64,000 nt of DNA from NCBI RefSeq assembly GCF_000420465.1, contig NZ_ATUZ01000016.1, forward strand, positions 226,437 through 290,436, in the 5' to 3' direction. Source of the DNA: Desulfovibrio desulfuricans DSM 642. GTDB taxonomy: Bacteria > Desulfobacterota > Desulfovibrionia > Desulfovibrionales > Desulfovibrionaceae. The notes below the pieces were generated by a model. The model was not told the DNA's origin. It made no database searches and saw only the letters and a program-made list of their open reading frames with translations. Positions 8,857-18,398 of the stretch are shown here, piece by piece; positions within the stretch are counted from its first letter, which is position 1; every line of letters starts with the position of its first letter. The position numbers were made by a program, and so were the translations under genes.

Positions 8857-11856
8857 GTGTGCGCGAAGATGCAAGGTCTTTATTTTGACAAGCAGGACAG
8901 GGACATCCTGGCTCTGGTCAACCGTATTCTGGAATCCGACGGCAAACAGTCGGACACATTTCTTTTTGATCCCAGCCTGCACCCGCACGGCATCAAGGAA
9001 CTGGTGGCCTCGCCTGTTTCGCGCATGGCGTATGCCGTCATAAACCTGCTGCGCAACCTTCAGACAGGCCGCACACAGGCTCGGGACCGTCTGCTTGCCC
9101 TCAAGACCCTGTATGATGAAGTGCTCAACAGCGCCCATTCGGCCCTGCGGCGCAACACCGCGCGCGCCCTCATGCAGATCATGAAGAGCATGGTGCGTGC
9201 CCACGGCAACCAGCTTGAGCAGCTCAAGCTGGCTCACGATTTTCGCCGCACCGTGCAGGGAACGCCGCGCGTGGTGCGCCGTATGCTTGCGCGCTATCAT
9301 CTGCCTGAAATGCCCGAAAGCTGGAATCAGCTTGCCTTTGACGACCATGTGTATGATGCCAACACCAAGGGGCGCAAAACACCCACCCATCTGATCATGG
9401 ACGCATGGATCAAGGGTATGCGTTCCCTTACTGTTGCCTATGAATACTGGGTGCAGCCCGAGGCCGCGCGCGAAATCCTGCGCGCAGCGGAAATCACCGG
9501 CATCGGCGTGCGTATCGGTCTGGAATTTCATCTGCCTTTTTACGGGCGCTTCATTAGTCTGTTCTGGATTCCTCGTGGCTTCAGCTCCAACGAGGATTTT
9601 CTGGAGTTTTTGCACAGCCCCAAGGTTGCCGAGCTCATGAAGAGGGGCCGCGAGGTGCTGCGTTGGCGTCGTGAACGCGTGCTTGAAAGCCTTGCGCTCT
9701 GGAACGAAATCCAGCGTCCGCAGCTTGAAGCCCAGTGGGGAGTCCCTGTGCCGGAACTGACCGGCGAGGGCTTTTCGCGGCATGTGGGCCGGGGGCAGGC
9801 CTCTGGCCTGCACCTTGCCGAGGCGCTGCATGCGCATGTGCAGCCCTCGCTACGTGAACGCGCAGCCCTGTTGCTTGAGAGCGATAGCGAAGAGGCCAGG
9901 GCCGAGCTGGTTTTTCTGGACAGCCTGAGCGCTGAATACATTGCCGACCACTGGCTTTCGCCCCAGGAACACCCGGAAATGCCCGACCTCAACAAGCCCT
10001 GCGCGCACGGCGACCTGCCGCCGCTCATGCAGCTCTCTGTGGGCGACATTACCCGAGAGCTTTCTGAACTGAACCCCGGCTACCGCCTTGTGCTGAGCAC
10101 CAAGGGGCTGAGCGTGGAAGACGTGGCGGAGCTTTTGTGGGACAGCCGGGGCAGCATCAGCCATCTGGAAATTTTCAACATGCGCGGCTGGATGGAAGGC
10201 AAGCACTCCTGCCTCAAGGCCATCAGCGAGTTGCAGCAGGCCCTCAATGAAGGGCTTGGCCCGCGTGTGAAGCAGATGATCCGCACGATGGTGCGCCGCA
10301 TGAGCACCCAGGATGAGGAGCGCGCGGCGAAGTTCCGCCATATTCTGCACAACGTGCCGAAATTGTGGGAGCACTATCGCAACAAGCCCCTTGGTTCACG
10401 CCTTGGCACAAGCTCGGTGAGCCGCGATTCCTACGGCATGGGTTTTGTGCTGCGCGAAACCCTGCCCGCACGCAGCCGCAAATTTTACGCAAGGGATCAA
10501 AAACAGCCGGATATTCCCGTTTGTTCGCCGGTTGAAGAATGCGTGCGTTACAGCAAACCCCGCAATCCTTCGCCCTGGCAAAAGGCCTTGCGCCTGCTAC
10601 GCCATCTGCCCGGCTGCCGCCATCTGGGTATGGAACGCCAGTCTGTCTGGAAGACCGCCAGCGTGGACTTTCGCATCTGCACCAAGGGCAACGTGCTCAA
10701 TCTTGGCGGCTTGAGCCTTGCCTGCGGCAACGGCCTGCTGGGCAAAACCTGCGAAAAGGGCAGCAGCGAACCTCTGGGGCCAGCCTATTTTAACAGTTTT
10801 GTGAGCAACTGCCTCAAGGTGCTCATGGGCTTCTGCCCGGCGTTTTTCTCCTTTATGTACACGCAGAACTGGTGGTTCCTCGCCTGGTGCGGCACCTTTA
10901 TCTGGTTTGGCATTACGGGATTCCGCAACGTGGTGCAGATGGTCATGGCTGCCAAGGGGGCAACGCGTTCCACGCTCATTCACTGGAAAGATCAGGTCAA
11001 CGTGAGCCGCTTGTGCGATTCGCTCATGTTCACGGGCTTTTCGGTGCTGCTGCTCGAAATGCTGGTGCGTGTGCTGCTGCTCGACAAAACCCTCGGCATT
11101 ACTGCGGCCCAAGACCCCTGGGTGGTGTTTGGCGTGCTCAGCCTTGTTAACGGCATTTATTTGTGTGCGCACAATGTGTTTCGCGGTTTTCCCAAAGAAG
11201 CGTCCATCGGCAATCTGTTCCGCAGCCTTCTGGCCATCCCGGTGTCGTCGCTGTACAACTGGGTGCTGTATCAGATGGCCTTTCTGCTGGGGGTGGATAA
11301 CCCGGCCATGTATCTTGTGCCGAGCGCTGCGGTTATTTCCAAGATGGCCTCGGATTCGGTTGCCGCTCTCATTGAAGGGTATGCCGACAGCCAGGTGAAC
11401 CTGCGCATGCGCAGATGGGATTATCGCAGCAAACTTGCCAATGTTTTTGACTGCTACACGCGCCTGGAATTGCTGTTTCCTGACGAAGACGCTCTTATCA
11501 AACTGGCAAAATCCGGCGGCTTGCAGGGCAGCGGCGGGGTGATGGGCAAGGAGCTTGAACGGGCTTTCATCATTAACGCCCTTGACCTCATGTATATATG
11601 GTTCTATCAGCCCCGCGCGCAGGATGCCTTCCGGCAGATTGCCAGGGCCATGCCCGAGGCTGACCGCAACGTGCTTGCGCGGGCGCAGCTTGTGCTGACG
11701 CGTGAGCGAGAGGTCAGCCAGATGCTGGTGGACGGACTGCTTGGACGTAATTTTTCCCGGCCACTGGCTTTTTACCTTGATAAGCGTAAAGAATATCTGA
11801 GGCGGTTAAGCCGTCTGTGCCGTCCCGGAAAGATGCGGGAACCGGGAACATTCTGA
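8857..11856 (+). CDS. Large (~1000 aa) membrane protein of unknown function
   Basis: I place the start at the GTG 8857 because AAAGGAGA lies six bases upstream; the frame is open to a TTG at 8797 and an ATG at 8815, neither with a good ribosome site. The 999-residue product has a soluble N-terminal half of about 600 residues. It is largely helical, with stretches such as GVRIGLEFHLPFYGRF and SISHLEIFNMRGW that look like strands ending in acidic or histidine residues, as in TIM-barrel or PHP-like phosphoesterases. A C-terminal half follows with four or more hydrophobic segments (about residues 645-860), then a helical tail. The PHP resemblance is only a visual impression. It stands alone between terminators. 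Confidence 0.7.
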   Translation: MCAKMQGLYFDKQDRDILALVNRILESDGKQSDTFLFDPSLHPHGIKELVASPVSRMAYAVINLLRNLQTGRTQARDRLLALKTLYDEVLNSAHSALRRNTARALMQIMKSMVRAHGNQLEQLKLAHDFRRTVQGTPRVVRRMLARYHLPEMPESWNQLAFDDHVYDANTKGRKTPTHLIMDAWIKGMRSLTVAYEYWVQPEAAREILRAAEITGIGVRIGLEFHLPFYGRFISLFWIPRGFSSNEDFLEFLHSPKVAELMKRGREVLRWRRERVLESLALWNEIQRPQLEAQWGVPVPELTGEGFSRHVGRGQASGLHLAEALHAHVQPSLRERAALLLESDSEEARAELVFLDSLSAEYIADHWLSPQEHPEMPDLNKPCAHGDLPPLMQLSVGDITRELSELNPGYRLVLSTKGLSVEDVAELLWDSRGSISHLEIFNMRGWMEGKHSCLKAISELQQALNEGLGPRVKQMIRTMVRRMSTQDEERAAKFRHILHNVPKLWEHYRNKPLGSRLGTSSVSRDSYGMGFVLRETLPARSRKFYARDQKQPDIPVCSPVEECVRYSKPRNPSPWQKALRLLRHLPGCRHLGMERQSVWKTASVDFRICTKGNVLNLGGLSLACGNGLLGKTCEKGSSEPLGPAYFNSFVSNCLKVLMGFCPAFFSFMYTQNWWFLAWCGTFIWFGITGFRNVVQMVMAAKGATRSTLIHWKDQVNVSRLCDSLMFTGFSVLLLEMLVRVLLLDKTLGITAAQDPWVVFGVLSLVNGIYLCAHNVFRGFPKEASIGNLFRSLLAIPVSSLYNWVLYQMAFLLGVDNPAMYLVPSAAVISKMASDSVAALIEGYADSQVNLRMRRWDYRSKLANVFDCYTRLELLFPDEDALIKLAKSGGLQGSGGVMGKELERAFIINALDLMYIWFYQPRAQDAFRQIARAMPEADRNVLARAQLVLTREREVSQMLVDGLLGRNFSRPLAFYLDKRKEYLRRLSRLCRPGKMREPGTF

Positions 11857-12063
11857 CGCCATTGCGGTTGCAGTTGGCGCCAGGAAGCCAGATATAGACC
11901 AAACGGCAGCAAGAGAACAGCTGATGCCTGCTGCGCAGGCATCAGCTGAATAATCATACGGCGGGCGCGGGCATTTGCCTTTGCGTCGGGCACAGGGCGC
12001 TCCTGCCTGACAGGCAGCGCCAGTACACACCGGAAGTATGGGAACGACGCGGTTCCCGTCTTC

Positions 12064-12102
12064 AAACCACCGTTGCAGGTTCGCCTGCTTCGGTGGTTTT
12101 TT
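12064..12102 (+). terminator. Intrinsic terminator after the large membrane protein
   Basis: The arms AAACCACCG and CGGTGGTTT enclose an inner CAGG/CCTG stem and are followed by a run of T. Confidence 0.8.
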
Positions 12103-12202
12103 GTTGTTGTGGAAAAGTACAATGCAAAACGGTTAGTCATCTGTTTTTTCACGGTTTTATTTTAAGCGGGTGCATTGTGTGGTCAATCAATCAATGGTGT
12201 GC

Positions 12203-12246
12203 TTGTGCAAAAAATAATTTTACACTCTAGTTGATTGTGCAAAAAA
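12203..12246. promoter_or_regulatory. Direct repeats in the adh upstream region
   Basis: Two identical 12-mers (TTGTGCAAAAAA) start 32 bp apart, about three helical turns, some 165-210 bp upstream of the adh start. The TTGTG...CAC spacing of the first copy resembles the half-site layout of redox regulators such as Rex, but the match is imperfect. Confidence 0.35.
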
Positions 12247-12409
12247 GAACTTTTGAATGTGAAACTAAAAGGAAAAAAAGAACTAACTAAATGCTTTGTT
12301 ATGCTTGCATTGGTTTTTTATATGGTATATTTTTTCCCACAGGAGTCTTTCATACTTACGACAGAGCATTTCACACTAATATCGTTCTGTATAACAAAAG
12401 GAGTTACGA

Positions 12410-13609
12410 ATGAGTACGGATCTTAAGAGCATGCATATGGGTCAGATCACCTCGTTCTTTATCCCTAACGTCACCCTGGTGGGCGAGGGATGTTCCAAAG
12501 AGATTCCTGCTCGATTGAAGAGCATCAATGGTGCGAAGCCGCTGGTTGTAACTGACCAGGGTATCGTTAATGCCGGTATCCTTAAAGTGATCACCGACAT
12601 CCTTGATGCCGCCAAGATGAAGTATGCCATATACGATAAGACCATCCCGAACCCCACGGACAAAAACGTTGCAGAAGCTTTTGAGCTGTACAAAAAGGAA
12701 AAGTGCGACAGCATCGTTACCCTTGGCGGCGGCAGCTCGCATGACTGCGGCAAGGGCGTAGGCTTTTTGGCTGGCAACGGTGGCAAGATTCATGACTATG
12801 AAGGCGTGGACAAGTCCAAAAAGCCCTTCCCCCCGTATGTTGCTGTTAATACCACCGCAGGCACCGCCTCTGAAATGACGCGTTTCTGCATTATCACCGA
12901 TACCTCCCGCAAGGTGAAAATGGCCATTGTTGACTGGCGCTGTACCCCCAGCGTGGCCATTGACGATCCCGTTCTGATGATGGGTATGCCCCCGGCCCTG
13001 ACCGCGGCCACCGGCATGGACGCCCTGACCCACGCTGTGGAAGCCTATGTTTCCACCGCCGCCACGCCCATGACCGATGCCTGCGCTGAAAAGGCCATGG
13101 AATACATCAACCGTTATCTGCGCCGCGCCGTTGCCAACGGCCGGGACAAGGAAGCCCGCGAAGGCATGTGCTATGCCCAGTATCTGGCTGGTATGGCTTT
13201 CAACAACGCCAGCCTCGGTCACGTGCATGCCATGGCTCACCAGCTTGGCGGCTTCTATGACCTGCCCCACGGCGAATGCAACGCCATCCTGCTGCCCCAT
13301 GTGTGCGAATACAACCGCATCTCCAGCCGCCGTCGCTTTGGCCGCATTGCCCAGCTCCTGGGCGAACTCACCCAGGGCATCAGCGCTGACGAAGCCTCGC
13401 GCAAAGCCATCACCGCCATCAACATCCTGTCCAAGGACGTGGGTATCCCTGATGGCCTGGTCGCCCTTGGCAAGAAGTATGGCAAGGAAGTACGCGAAGC
13501 CGATATTCCCACCATGACCGCCAACGCCCAGAAGGACGCATGCGGCCTTACCAACCCCCGCTCCATGACGGATGCGGCTGTGGCGGCTATCTACAAGGCG
13601 GCCCTGTAA
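12410..13609 (+). CDS. adh: Iron-containing (group III) alcohol dehydrogenase
   Basis: This 399-residue cytoplasmic enzyme interconverts alcohols and aldehydes with NAD(H); in Desulfovibrio such an Adh takes part in ethanol oxidation. The cofactor loop GGGSSHDCGKG is at about residues 107-117. The probable Fe2+ ligands are Asp204, His208 (GMDALTHAVEAY), His273 and His287 (HAMAHQLGGFYDLPHG), with His277 also in place. The start is supported by AAAGGAG eight bases upstream. The gene is monocistronic, with a long AT-rich regulatory region before it and a strong terminator after it. Codon use looks strongly biased, which fits high expression. Confidence 0.95.
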   Translation: MSTDLKSMHMGQITSFFIPNVTLVGEGCSKEIPARLKSINGAKPLVVTDQGIVNAGILKVITDILDAAKMKYAIYDKTIPNPTDKNVAEAFELYKKEKCDSIVTLGGGSSHDCGKGVGFLAGNGGKIHDYEGVDKSKKPFPPYVAVNTTAGTASEMTRFCIITDTSRKVKMAIVDWRCTPSVAIDDPVLMMGMPPALTAATGMDALTHAVEAYVSTAATPMTDACAEKAMEYINRYLRRAVANGRDKEAREGMCYAQYLAGMAFNNASLGHVHAMAHQLGGFYDLPHGECNAILLPHVCEYNRISSRRRFGRIAQLLGELTQGISADEASRKAITAINILSKDVGIPDGLVALGKKYGKEVREADIPTMTANAQKDACGLTNPRSMTDAAVAAIYKAAL

Positions 13610-13685
13610 TACAGTGTCCTCCAGAATGTAGGCCGTTTGCCTGATGCCCCCCGGTGGGACAGGCCTGTGGCAGACATCGCGGTAT

Positions 13686-13717
13686 GAAAAACGGCGCGGG
13701 CTTTCCGCGCCGTTTTT
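13686..13717. terminator. Intrinsic terminator after adh
   Basis: Fourteen-base arms (GAAAAACGGCGCGG and CCGCGCCGTTTTTC) form a near-perfect stem that supplies a T-run on either strand. Confidence 0.9.
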
Positions 13718-13830
13718 CTTGCTTTTTGCGTTGTGGTTTACGCCCCGCCCCGCTCCGTGTGCCGTGTTTCAGCTCCGCGTATCTGACAGCGGTATGAAAT
13801 GAAAAACTGCGTGGCTTTGCTCCATAACAA

Positions 13831-13862
13831 AAAAAAGCGGCATGGAATCCATGCCGCTTTTT
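13831..13862. terminator. Bidirectional terminator between adh and yedF
   Basis: The arms AAAAAAGCGGCATGG and CCATGCCGCTTTTT are separated by three bases. It lies just after the minus-strand yedF stop and can serve both directions. Confidence 0.9.
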
Positions 13863-13898
13863 GCGTGTTAAGGCAGCCCATGCCCGAGGGGCAGAGGC

Positions 13899-14504
13899 TC
13901 AGGGACGGATGACTTTGTCTGCCAGGTCAAGGCTGGTGACAATATCAAGCATGTTTGAGGTATCGCCCACTTGCTTGGCTTCCAGCAGGCTAAAGTGCGC
14001 AAGGCAGGTGCCGCATACAAGCACAGAAACGCCATCGGCTGCCATCTTTTTCAGGGCGTCCAGCGCAGGGCCAGGGTGGGATGCCAGTTTGACGCCGCCG
14101 TTGATCAGCACAATACGCCACAGGCGAGGGCCAAGCTCCGGCAGGGTTGCCACAAAATTGCCCATAAGTTTTGCGCCCAACCCGTCATCGCCACGGCCAA
14201 TGGTCTCAGTGGTGATGAGTACCAGCGTCCGGTTGGTTTCGCCCCGCGGGCGGGAAGCTTCCGTAGCCTGCTGCGGGGCGGATGCCGCAGATTCACCAGC
14301 ACTTGCCGTGATGCGCCAGCAGTCGGGGCCTTCCTGGCTGGCGGCAACAGTAAAGCCGCGGCCTTCCAGAAAACGCCGCACGTTTTCCCGTGCGGGTTCA
14401 TTGTCTACCAGCACTTCAAGGGCGTTTGTTCCTGCTGCCAGGGCGTCGCGGGTGCGCATGACGGGCTGGGGGCAGGCCAGCCCTCTGCAATCAAATTGTT
14501 CCAT
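13899..14504 (-). CDS. yedF: YedF, sulfurtransferase-like selenium metabolism protein
   Basis: The 201-residue product starts with a TusA/SirA-like domain carrying the CPQP motif (FDCRGLACPQPVMRT), whose cysteine carries sulfur or selenium in related proteins. The C-terminal half is DsrE-like, with a GTCLAHF cysteine motif. This two-domain order is that of the YedF family found with selenium metabolism genes. The ATG at 14504 has GGAGA upstream; the frame stays open six codons further without a ribosome site. No selD or selA is nearby, so the selenium link comes from family knowledge only. Confidence 0.85.
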   Translation of the reverse strand: MEQFDCRGLACPQPVMRTRDALAAGTNALEVLVDNEPARENVRRFLEGRGFTVAASQEGPDCWRITASAGESAASAPQQATEASRPRGETNRTLVLITTETIGRGDDGLGAKLMGNFVATLPELGPRLWRIVLINGGVKLASHPGPALDALKKMAADGVSVLVCGTCLAHFSLLEAKQVGDTSNMLDIVTSLDLADKVIRP

Positions 14505-14602
14505 GAATATTCTCCTGTTCATGATATATGAGATTTACAACTATTAGGGGTAAGGGTAGTTAGAAAAAAGCCGATAAGCAAGATAAACTAAGGTAGGCAT
14601 AT

Positions 14603-16273
14603 ATGGGCATTGCGCTTCAGGTAGTAATCATTGCCGCTTTGGGCGGTTTAGCCGTTTTGGGCGGTATACAGGGTATGAGCTGGCTGGTGGTCGGCATTAT
14701 TTTTGTCTGTGCCGGTGCAAACATCTGGCTCTGGCTGAGTGGGCGTTCCCGTGCTGCCCATCTGGCGCAGTATCTGGACGTTCAGGCAGCAGCGCCAGCT
14801 GCTGATGGCGATGTGGAACAGCGGGCCATGCAGTGCATTGAAAGCCTGCGCGAAACGCTGAAAACCAAGGCGGACGCCCAGGTTGTGGAATCCTTGCAGG
14901 CGCAGAACAGCGAACTTGCCAAGCAGCTCAAGGAATCTGAGGAACTTGTCGTAACTTTGCGCAAGCGGCGTGAAAAGGGCGTTATTGCCCTGCACAAGGC
15001 CCATGCGGTGTGCACCAGACTTTCTGGCGACATGCGCAAGCTTGCCAGCCTCATTACGGACGTAAACGGCGGCGTTGCCGTGCAGCGCGACAGACTTGTG
15101 GAAACAGGCGCGGCTATGGAGCGCGTGGCAGATTCTGCCAGTCAGGCCTCCCTGCGTGTGCGTGAACTCTCGGAGAACGCCCAGAATTCAAGCGCCAGCG
15201 CCGCCACGGGCGAGCAGGAAGTGGAAGGCGCAGTTGGCTCCATTGACAGTGTGCGTGACACCATCGTGCAACTCAAGGAAGCCATGGCTGGGCTGGGCGA
15301 AAAAGCCAGCAATATCGGTCAGGTCATGAGCGTCATCAACGAAGTTGCTGATCAGACCAATCTGCTGGCCCTCAATGCCGCCATTGAAGCGGCGCGCGCT
15401 GGCGAGGCCGGGCGCGGATTTGCCGTGGTAGCCGACGAGGTGCGCAAGCTGGCTGAAAAAACCATGGGTGCCACCAAGGAAGTCGAGGAGGCCGTAAAGG
15501 CCATTCAGGATGAAACACGGCGCAATGTGCTGACTGTGGACAAGGCCGCTCAACTGAGCGTGGACGCTGCAGACAAGGCCACCAATGCCGGTGATGTGAT
15601 GCGTGCTATTCTGCAAAGTATGGCGGATACCGCCGGGCACCTCGCCAGCATCGCCGCCGGTGCCGCTGAGCAGTCCGAGCAGAGCGCCGGAACCAGCGGC
15701 GCTCTGGAAGAAGTGCGTTGTGTGGCGGAAAGCACCTCAAAAAATATGGAAATGTTTACGGCCTCGCTGCTGACGTTTCAGAGCGGCATGGAAGAGCTGG
15801 ATATGATCGTCAACGCGCTTGTTTCAGGCGACTATGATCAGGCCACCTCCGACAAGTTTGTGGAGTGGACGCCCAAGCTCGAACTGCACGTGCCCCTGGT
15901 GGACAGGGAACACAAGCTGCTGGTGGAGTATATCAACGAACTGCATCAGGCCATGACGCATAACAAGCCCGCCTCCGAAATGATCGGTGTGCTCAAGAAA
16001 CTGCGCGACTACACGGCCACCCACTTTGGTGATGAAGAAAGGCTGTTCAATGTTCCCGCCTACAAGGCCGCAGCGGAACACATGAAGATCCATAAGAAGT
16101 TTGTTGCCAAGCTGGATGAGGTGGAAGAGCAGTTGCGCATGGGTACCGCCACCGTGAGCATGGATTTGCTGACCTTCCTCAAGGATTGGCTGGTGCAGCA
16201 CATCATGGGCACTGACCCCACCTATCTGCCCTACCTCAAGCCCGAGGACAAGGAACCCGCGAAAACGCGGTAG
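14603..16273 (+). CDS. Methyl-accepting chemotaxis protein with C-terminal bacteriohemerythrin
   Basis: Two hydrophobic segments at residues about 4-46 anchor the protein with almost no periplasmic loop, so it should sense an internal signal. A coiled-coil signalling domain follows, with the conserved hairpin tip ([22 protein letters not shown]). The last 125 residues are a complete hemerythrin: His437, His474, Glu478, His493, His497, His533 and Asp538 fit the diiron ligand set. Desulfovibrio DcrH has the same fusion and binds O2, so this is probably an aerotaxis or negative-aerotaxis receptor. It differs from the other receptors in the window in lacking a periplasmic domain. Confidence 0.92.
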   Translation: MGIALQVVIIAALGGLAVLGGIQGMSWLVVGIIFVCAGANIWLWLSGRSRAAHLAQYLDVQAAAPAADGDVEQRAMQCIESLRETLKTKADAQVVESLQAQNSELAKQLKESEELVVTLRKRREKGVIALHKAHAVCTRLSGDMRKLASLITDVNGGVAVQRDRLVETGAAMERVADSASQASLRVRELSENAQNSSASAATGEQEVEGAVGSIDSVRDTIVQLKEAMAGLGEKASNIGQVMSVINEVADQTNLLALNAAIEAARAGEAGRGFAVVADEVRKLAEKTMGATKEVEEAVKAIQDETRRNVLTVDKAAQLSVDAADKATNAGDVMRAILQSMADTAGHLASIAAGAAEQSEQSAGTSGALEEVRCVAESTSKNMEMFTASLLTFQSGMEELDMIVNALVSGDYDQATSDKFVEWTPKLELHVPLVDREHKLLVEYINELHQAMTHNKPASEMIGVLKKLRDYTATHFGDEERLFNVPAYKAAAEHMKIHKKFVAKLDEVEEQLRMGTATVSMDLLTFLKDWLVQHIMGTDPTYLPYLKPEDKEPAKTR

Positions 16274-16299
16274 TCATAAAAATCGAAGATGTTTTGTGC

Positions 16300-16333
16300 A
16301 AGCAAAGAAGCCCCGAAAGGGGTTTCTTTGCTT
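16300..16333. terminator. Intrinsic terminator after hemerythrin receptor
   Basis: The arms AAGCAAAGAA-CCCC and GGGG-TTCTTTGCTT enclose a GAAA tetraloop. Confidence 0.8.
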
Positions 16334-16350
16334 GTGTGCAGGGCTTGCAG

Positions 16351-16388
16351 AAAAAGGGGCCGTCACGCCGGGCTTGCGTGATGGCCCC
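16351..16388 (-). terminator. Intrinsic terminator, minus strand
   Basis: GGGGCCATCACGC and GCGTGACGGCCCC (minus strand) form a 13-bp stem with one wobble pair, followed by five T residues. It probably ends the OlsF-like gene. Confidence 0.75.
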
Positions 16389-16532
16389 TGTGCGCAGGTG
16401 GCGCGTCAGACTACTATCTGTTGTTGCCCAGTTTCACTGGGGCTTACTGCCATCTTTTGAAGCTGAGATAAAATTTCAGGGTAGGACTGTGAAAGGCCAC
16501 TGCCTCACAAAACATCCCGATGCCGGTCTGCC

Positions 16533-18287
16533 CTATGCGGGCCAGCTGCCCTCGCGCAGCCTGCGCATGCCTTCCTCTCCCACATAGCGGCGCAACTGTT
16601 TGTCGGGCGCGTTGAGCAGATCCACCACCAGCAGGGCATCAAGGGTGCCAAAGGTTCTGTCTTCGTGAAAGGCAGCAATGCGCCCGCCCAGTTGCAGGTA
16701 GTGTTTGAAAAGTATGGGCAGGGTGCGCCCGCCCTCCATCTGCCGCACCAGCGCGTTGACGGATTTGTAATCAAGGTGCTGGGCAAAGGGCAGTTCTTCG
16801 CGCAGTTTGCGGGGCTGTTTGCCACGTACCATGCTTGCCAGGGGGGTATCCCAATGGCGCAGGCGCAGGTGCCGCCAGAGCAGGTCTACCGATTGCGGGC
16901 GATAGTTGAGGCCAATGCTGGCAGGGCCAAAAAGAGTACGCACGCCATTGCGCAGGGCCATTTGCCCAATGCCCTTCCACAGCAGAAGCAGGGGCGTGTA
17001 ATCGCGCTGGTATTCGGGGCAGACGAAGGCGCGCCCCAGTTCCAGTGCATTACCGCACTGGCGGAAAAATTCCGGCTCGTATTCAAAGAGCGAGGCCGTA
17101 TAGAGGCGCTTTTTGTCATACTGCCAGGTTCCTTCTGGTCGCACCACGCGTGCCCGGTATGAACCGGCAATGTTTTTGCCTTCTTCGTCCATGAGCAGAA
17201 GGTGTGAATACAGGGGGTCGTAGCGGTCAGTATCCCGCGCCTGCCCCGATCCTTCACCCAGCGCGCGGAAGGCCTCTTCGCGCCTTCTGGTCAGTTCGTC
17301 CAGCAGCAGGGGCGATTCGTCGCCCTCAAGCAGATAGACGCAGTAGCGGCCTTCGCGGGCCAGCATGCGGTTTTCCGGCAGGGCGGCAAGGCTGACCATT
17401 ATATCCATCTTGGCAGCGGCAGGGGCCAGGGGCTGGCAGTTGGCTGCGTGCCCGGCTGCGCCGTGTTCAGAGCCAAGGGCAGAACGGCAAAGCCCCAGAC
17501 AGTGGGTGCGCTGCTCATGGTTCAGCCCCGTCAGAATTTCTGCGGGGATGGCCTCGCCCACAATCATGCGGGCAGTGCTGCCCCGTTGTCTGAACAAGGT
17601 ATTGGGCAACAGGGCCTCGCCCACGTTCTCCTTGAGCGCTGTTGCGGCGATAAAGAGGGGATTCTGCCGCACGGACATATGCAGGGGAACAAAATTCAGG
17701 CCGGTGATATCTGCATTGCGACCGCCAAGCCTGCTGAGCAGGCGTGACCATGGCTGCTCTGCAATGCCGCGCCCCAATTGCCAGCGGGCCACGCGCCCGG
17801 AAGGGAAAATACCCAGTGCGCCGCCCGACCGCAGGTGGGTTATGGCTGTGCGCAGCACTGCGGCGTTGGCGGCTGCGCCGCCTGAAAGATTCAGGGGCAG
17901 CAGCATGGGGGCAAGCTGCGCCAGTTGGGGAATGCGCAGCAAGGCATCGCTGGCAAGAATTTTGAGATCTGGACGTGCCTTGCCGCAGAGGGCAGCAAGC
18001 ATCAACCCTTCAAGCGCGCCGGAGGGATGGTTGGCAAAAAGCACCACCGGCCCTCGGGCAGGGATGCGCTCCAGATCGCCGCGCAGGCATTCCGTACGCA
18101 CATCCAGCGCGGTGAGGCAGGCGGTGGCAAAGGTTTGAGGGTCGCCGCACTGGGGCAGTGTGTCGGCCATTTTTTCCAACCGGGCAAAACCCGAAAGCTG
18201 ACGGGCCAGAGCGCGGGCCAGCCGCCCGACGCTTCTGACCAGCGGACGGCCAGGTGCAAGGGGTAAAATATCAGCATTGCCGGGCAT
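16533..18287 (-). CDS. Bifunctional acyltransferase, OlsF-like (ornithine lipid synthesis)
   Basis: The 584-residue product has two acyltransferase modules. The N-terminal half is a PlsC-like O-acyltransferase (FANHPSGALEG block, FPSGRVAR block) of the type that acylates lyso-lipids. The C-terminal half, from about residue 300, is a GNAT-like N-acyltransferase of the OlsB/hemolysin type (SYRARVV, ELGRAFVCPEYQR, LFGPASIG). OlsF proteins join exactly these two activities and make ornithine or related aminolipids in one polypeptide, N-acylation by the C-terminal part and O-acylation by the N-terminal part. The ATG at 18287 has AGGAGA upstream. The amino acid headgroup cannot be told from sequence. 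Confidence 0.75.
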   Translation of the reverse strand: MPGNADILPLAPGRPLVRSVGRLARALARQLSGFARLEKMADTLPQCGDPQTFATACLTALDVRTECLRGDLERIPARGPVVLFANHPSGALEGLMLAALCGKARPDLKILASDALLRIPQLAQLAPMLLPLNLSGGAAANAAVLRTAITHLRSGGALGIFPSGRVARWQLGRGIAEQPWSRLLSRLGGRNADITGLNFVPLHMSVRQNPLFIAATALKENVGEALLPNTLFRQRGSTARMIVGEAIPAEILTGLNHEQRTHCLGLCRSALGSEHGAAGHAANCQPLAPAAAKMDIMVSLAALPENRMLAREGRYCVYLLEGDESPLLLDELTRRREEAFRALGEGSGQARDTDRYDPLYSHLLLMDEEGKNIAGSYRARVVRPEGTWQYDKKRLYTASLFEYEPEFFRQCGNALELGRAFVCPEYQRDYTPLLLLWKGIGQMALRNGVRTLFGPASIGLNYRPQSVDLLWRHLRLRHWDTPLASMVRGKQPRKLREELPFAQHLDYKSVNALVRQMEGGRTLPILFKHYLQLGGRIAAFHEDRTFGTLDALLVVDLLNAPDKQLRRYVGEEGMRRLREGSWPA

Positions 18288-18398
18288 GGGGATTCTCCTG
18301 TGCTTGGGCTGGGCATGCGCGTGAGGGCGCATACTCGGCTGGTTCCGTTTTCTGCGCGTCGTAGTGCGCCGATCCTGGCGATGGTAACATGCTGGAGT

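Larger units (their letters stand above)
11857..12409. other. Long intergenic region upstream of adh
   Basis: This 550-base stretch has no convincing gene. It holds a 13-bp inverted repeat (arms CAGCTGATGCCTG and CAGGCATCAGCTG, 11919-11949) with no T-run, a true terminator (12064-12102), then an AT-rich segment that carries the adh promoter region. That segment has two copies of TTGTGCAAAAAA (12203-12214 and 12235-12246), and the first can also be read as half of an imperfect palindrome ending in TTTTACAC. Confidence 0.55.

Noticed and set aside
13861..14547. Plus-strand ORF opposite yedF
   Set aside because: yedF has recognised domains and a ribosome site; the opposite frame is Ser/Arg-rich and featureless.
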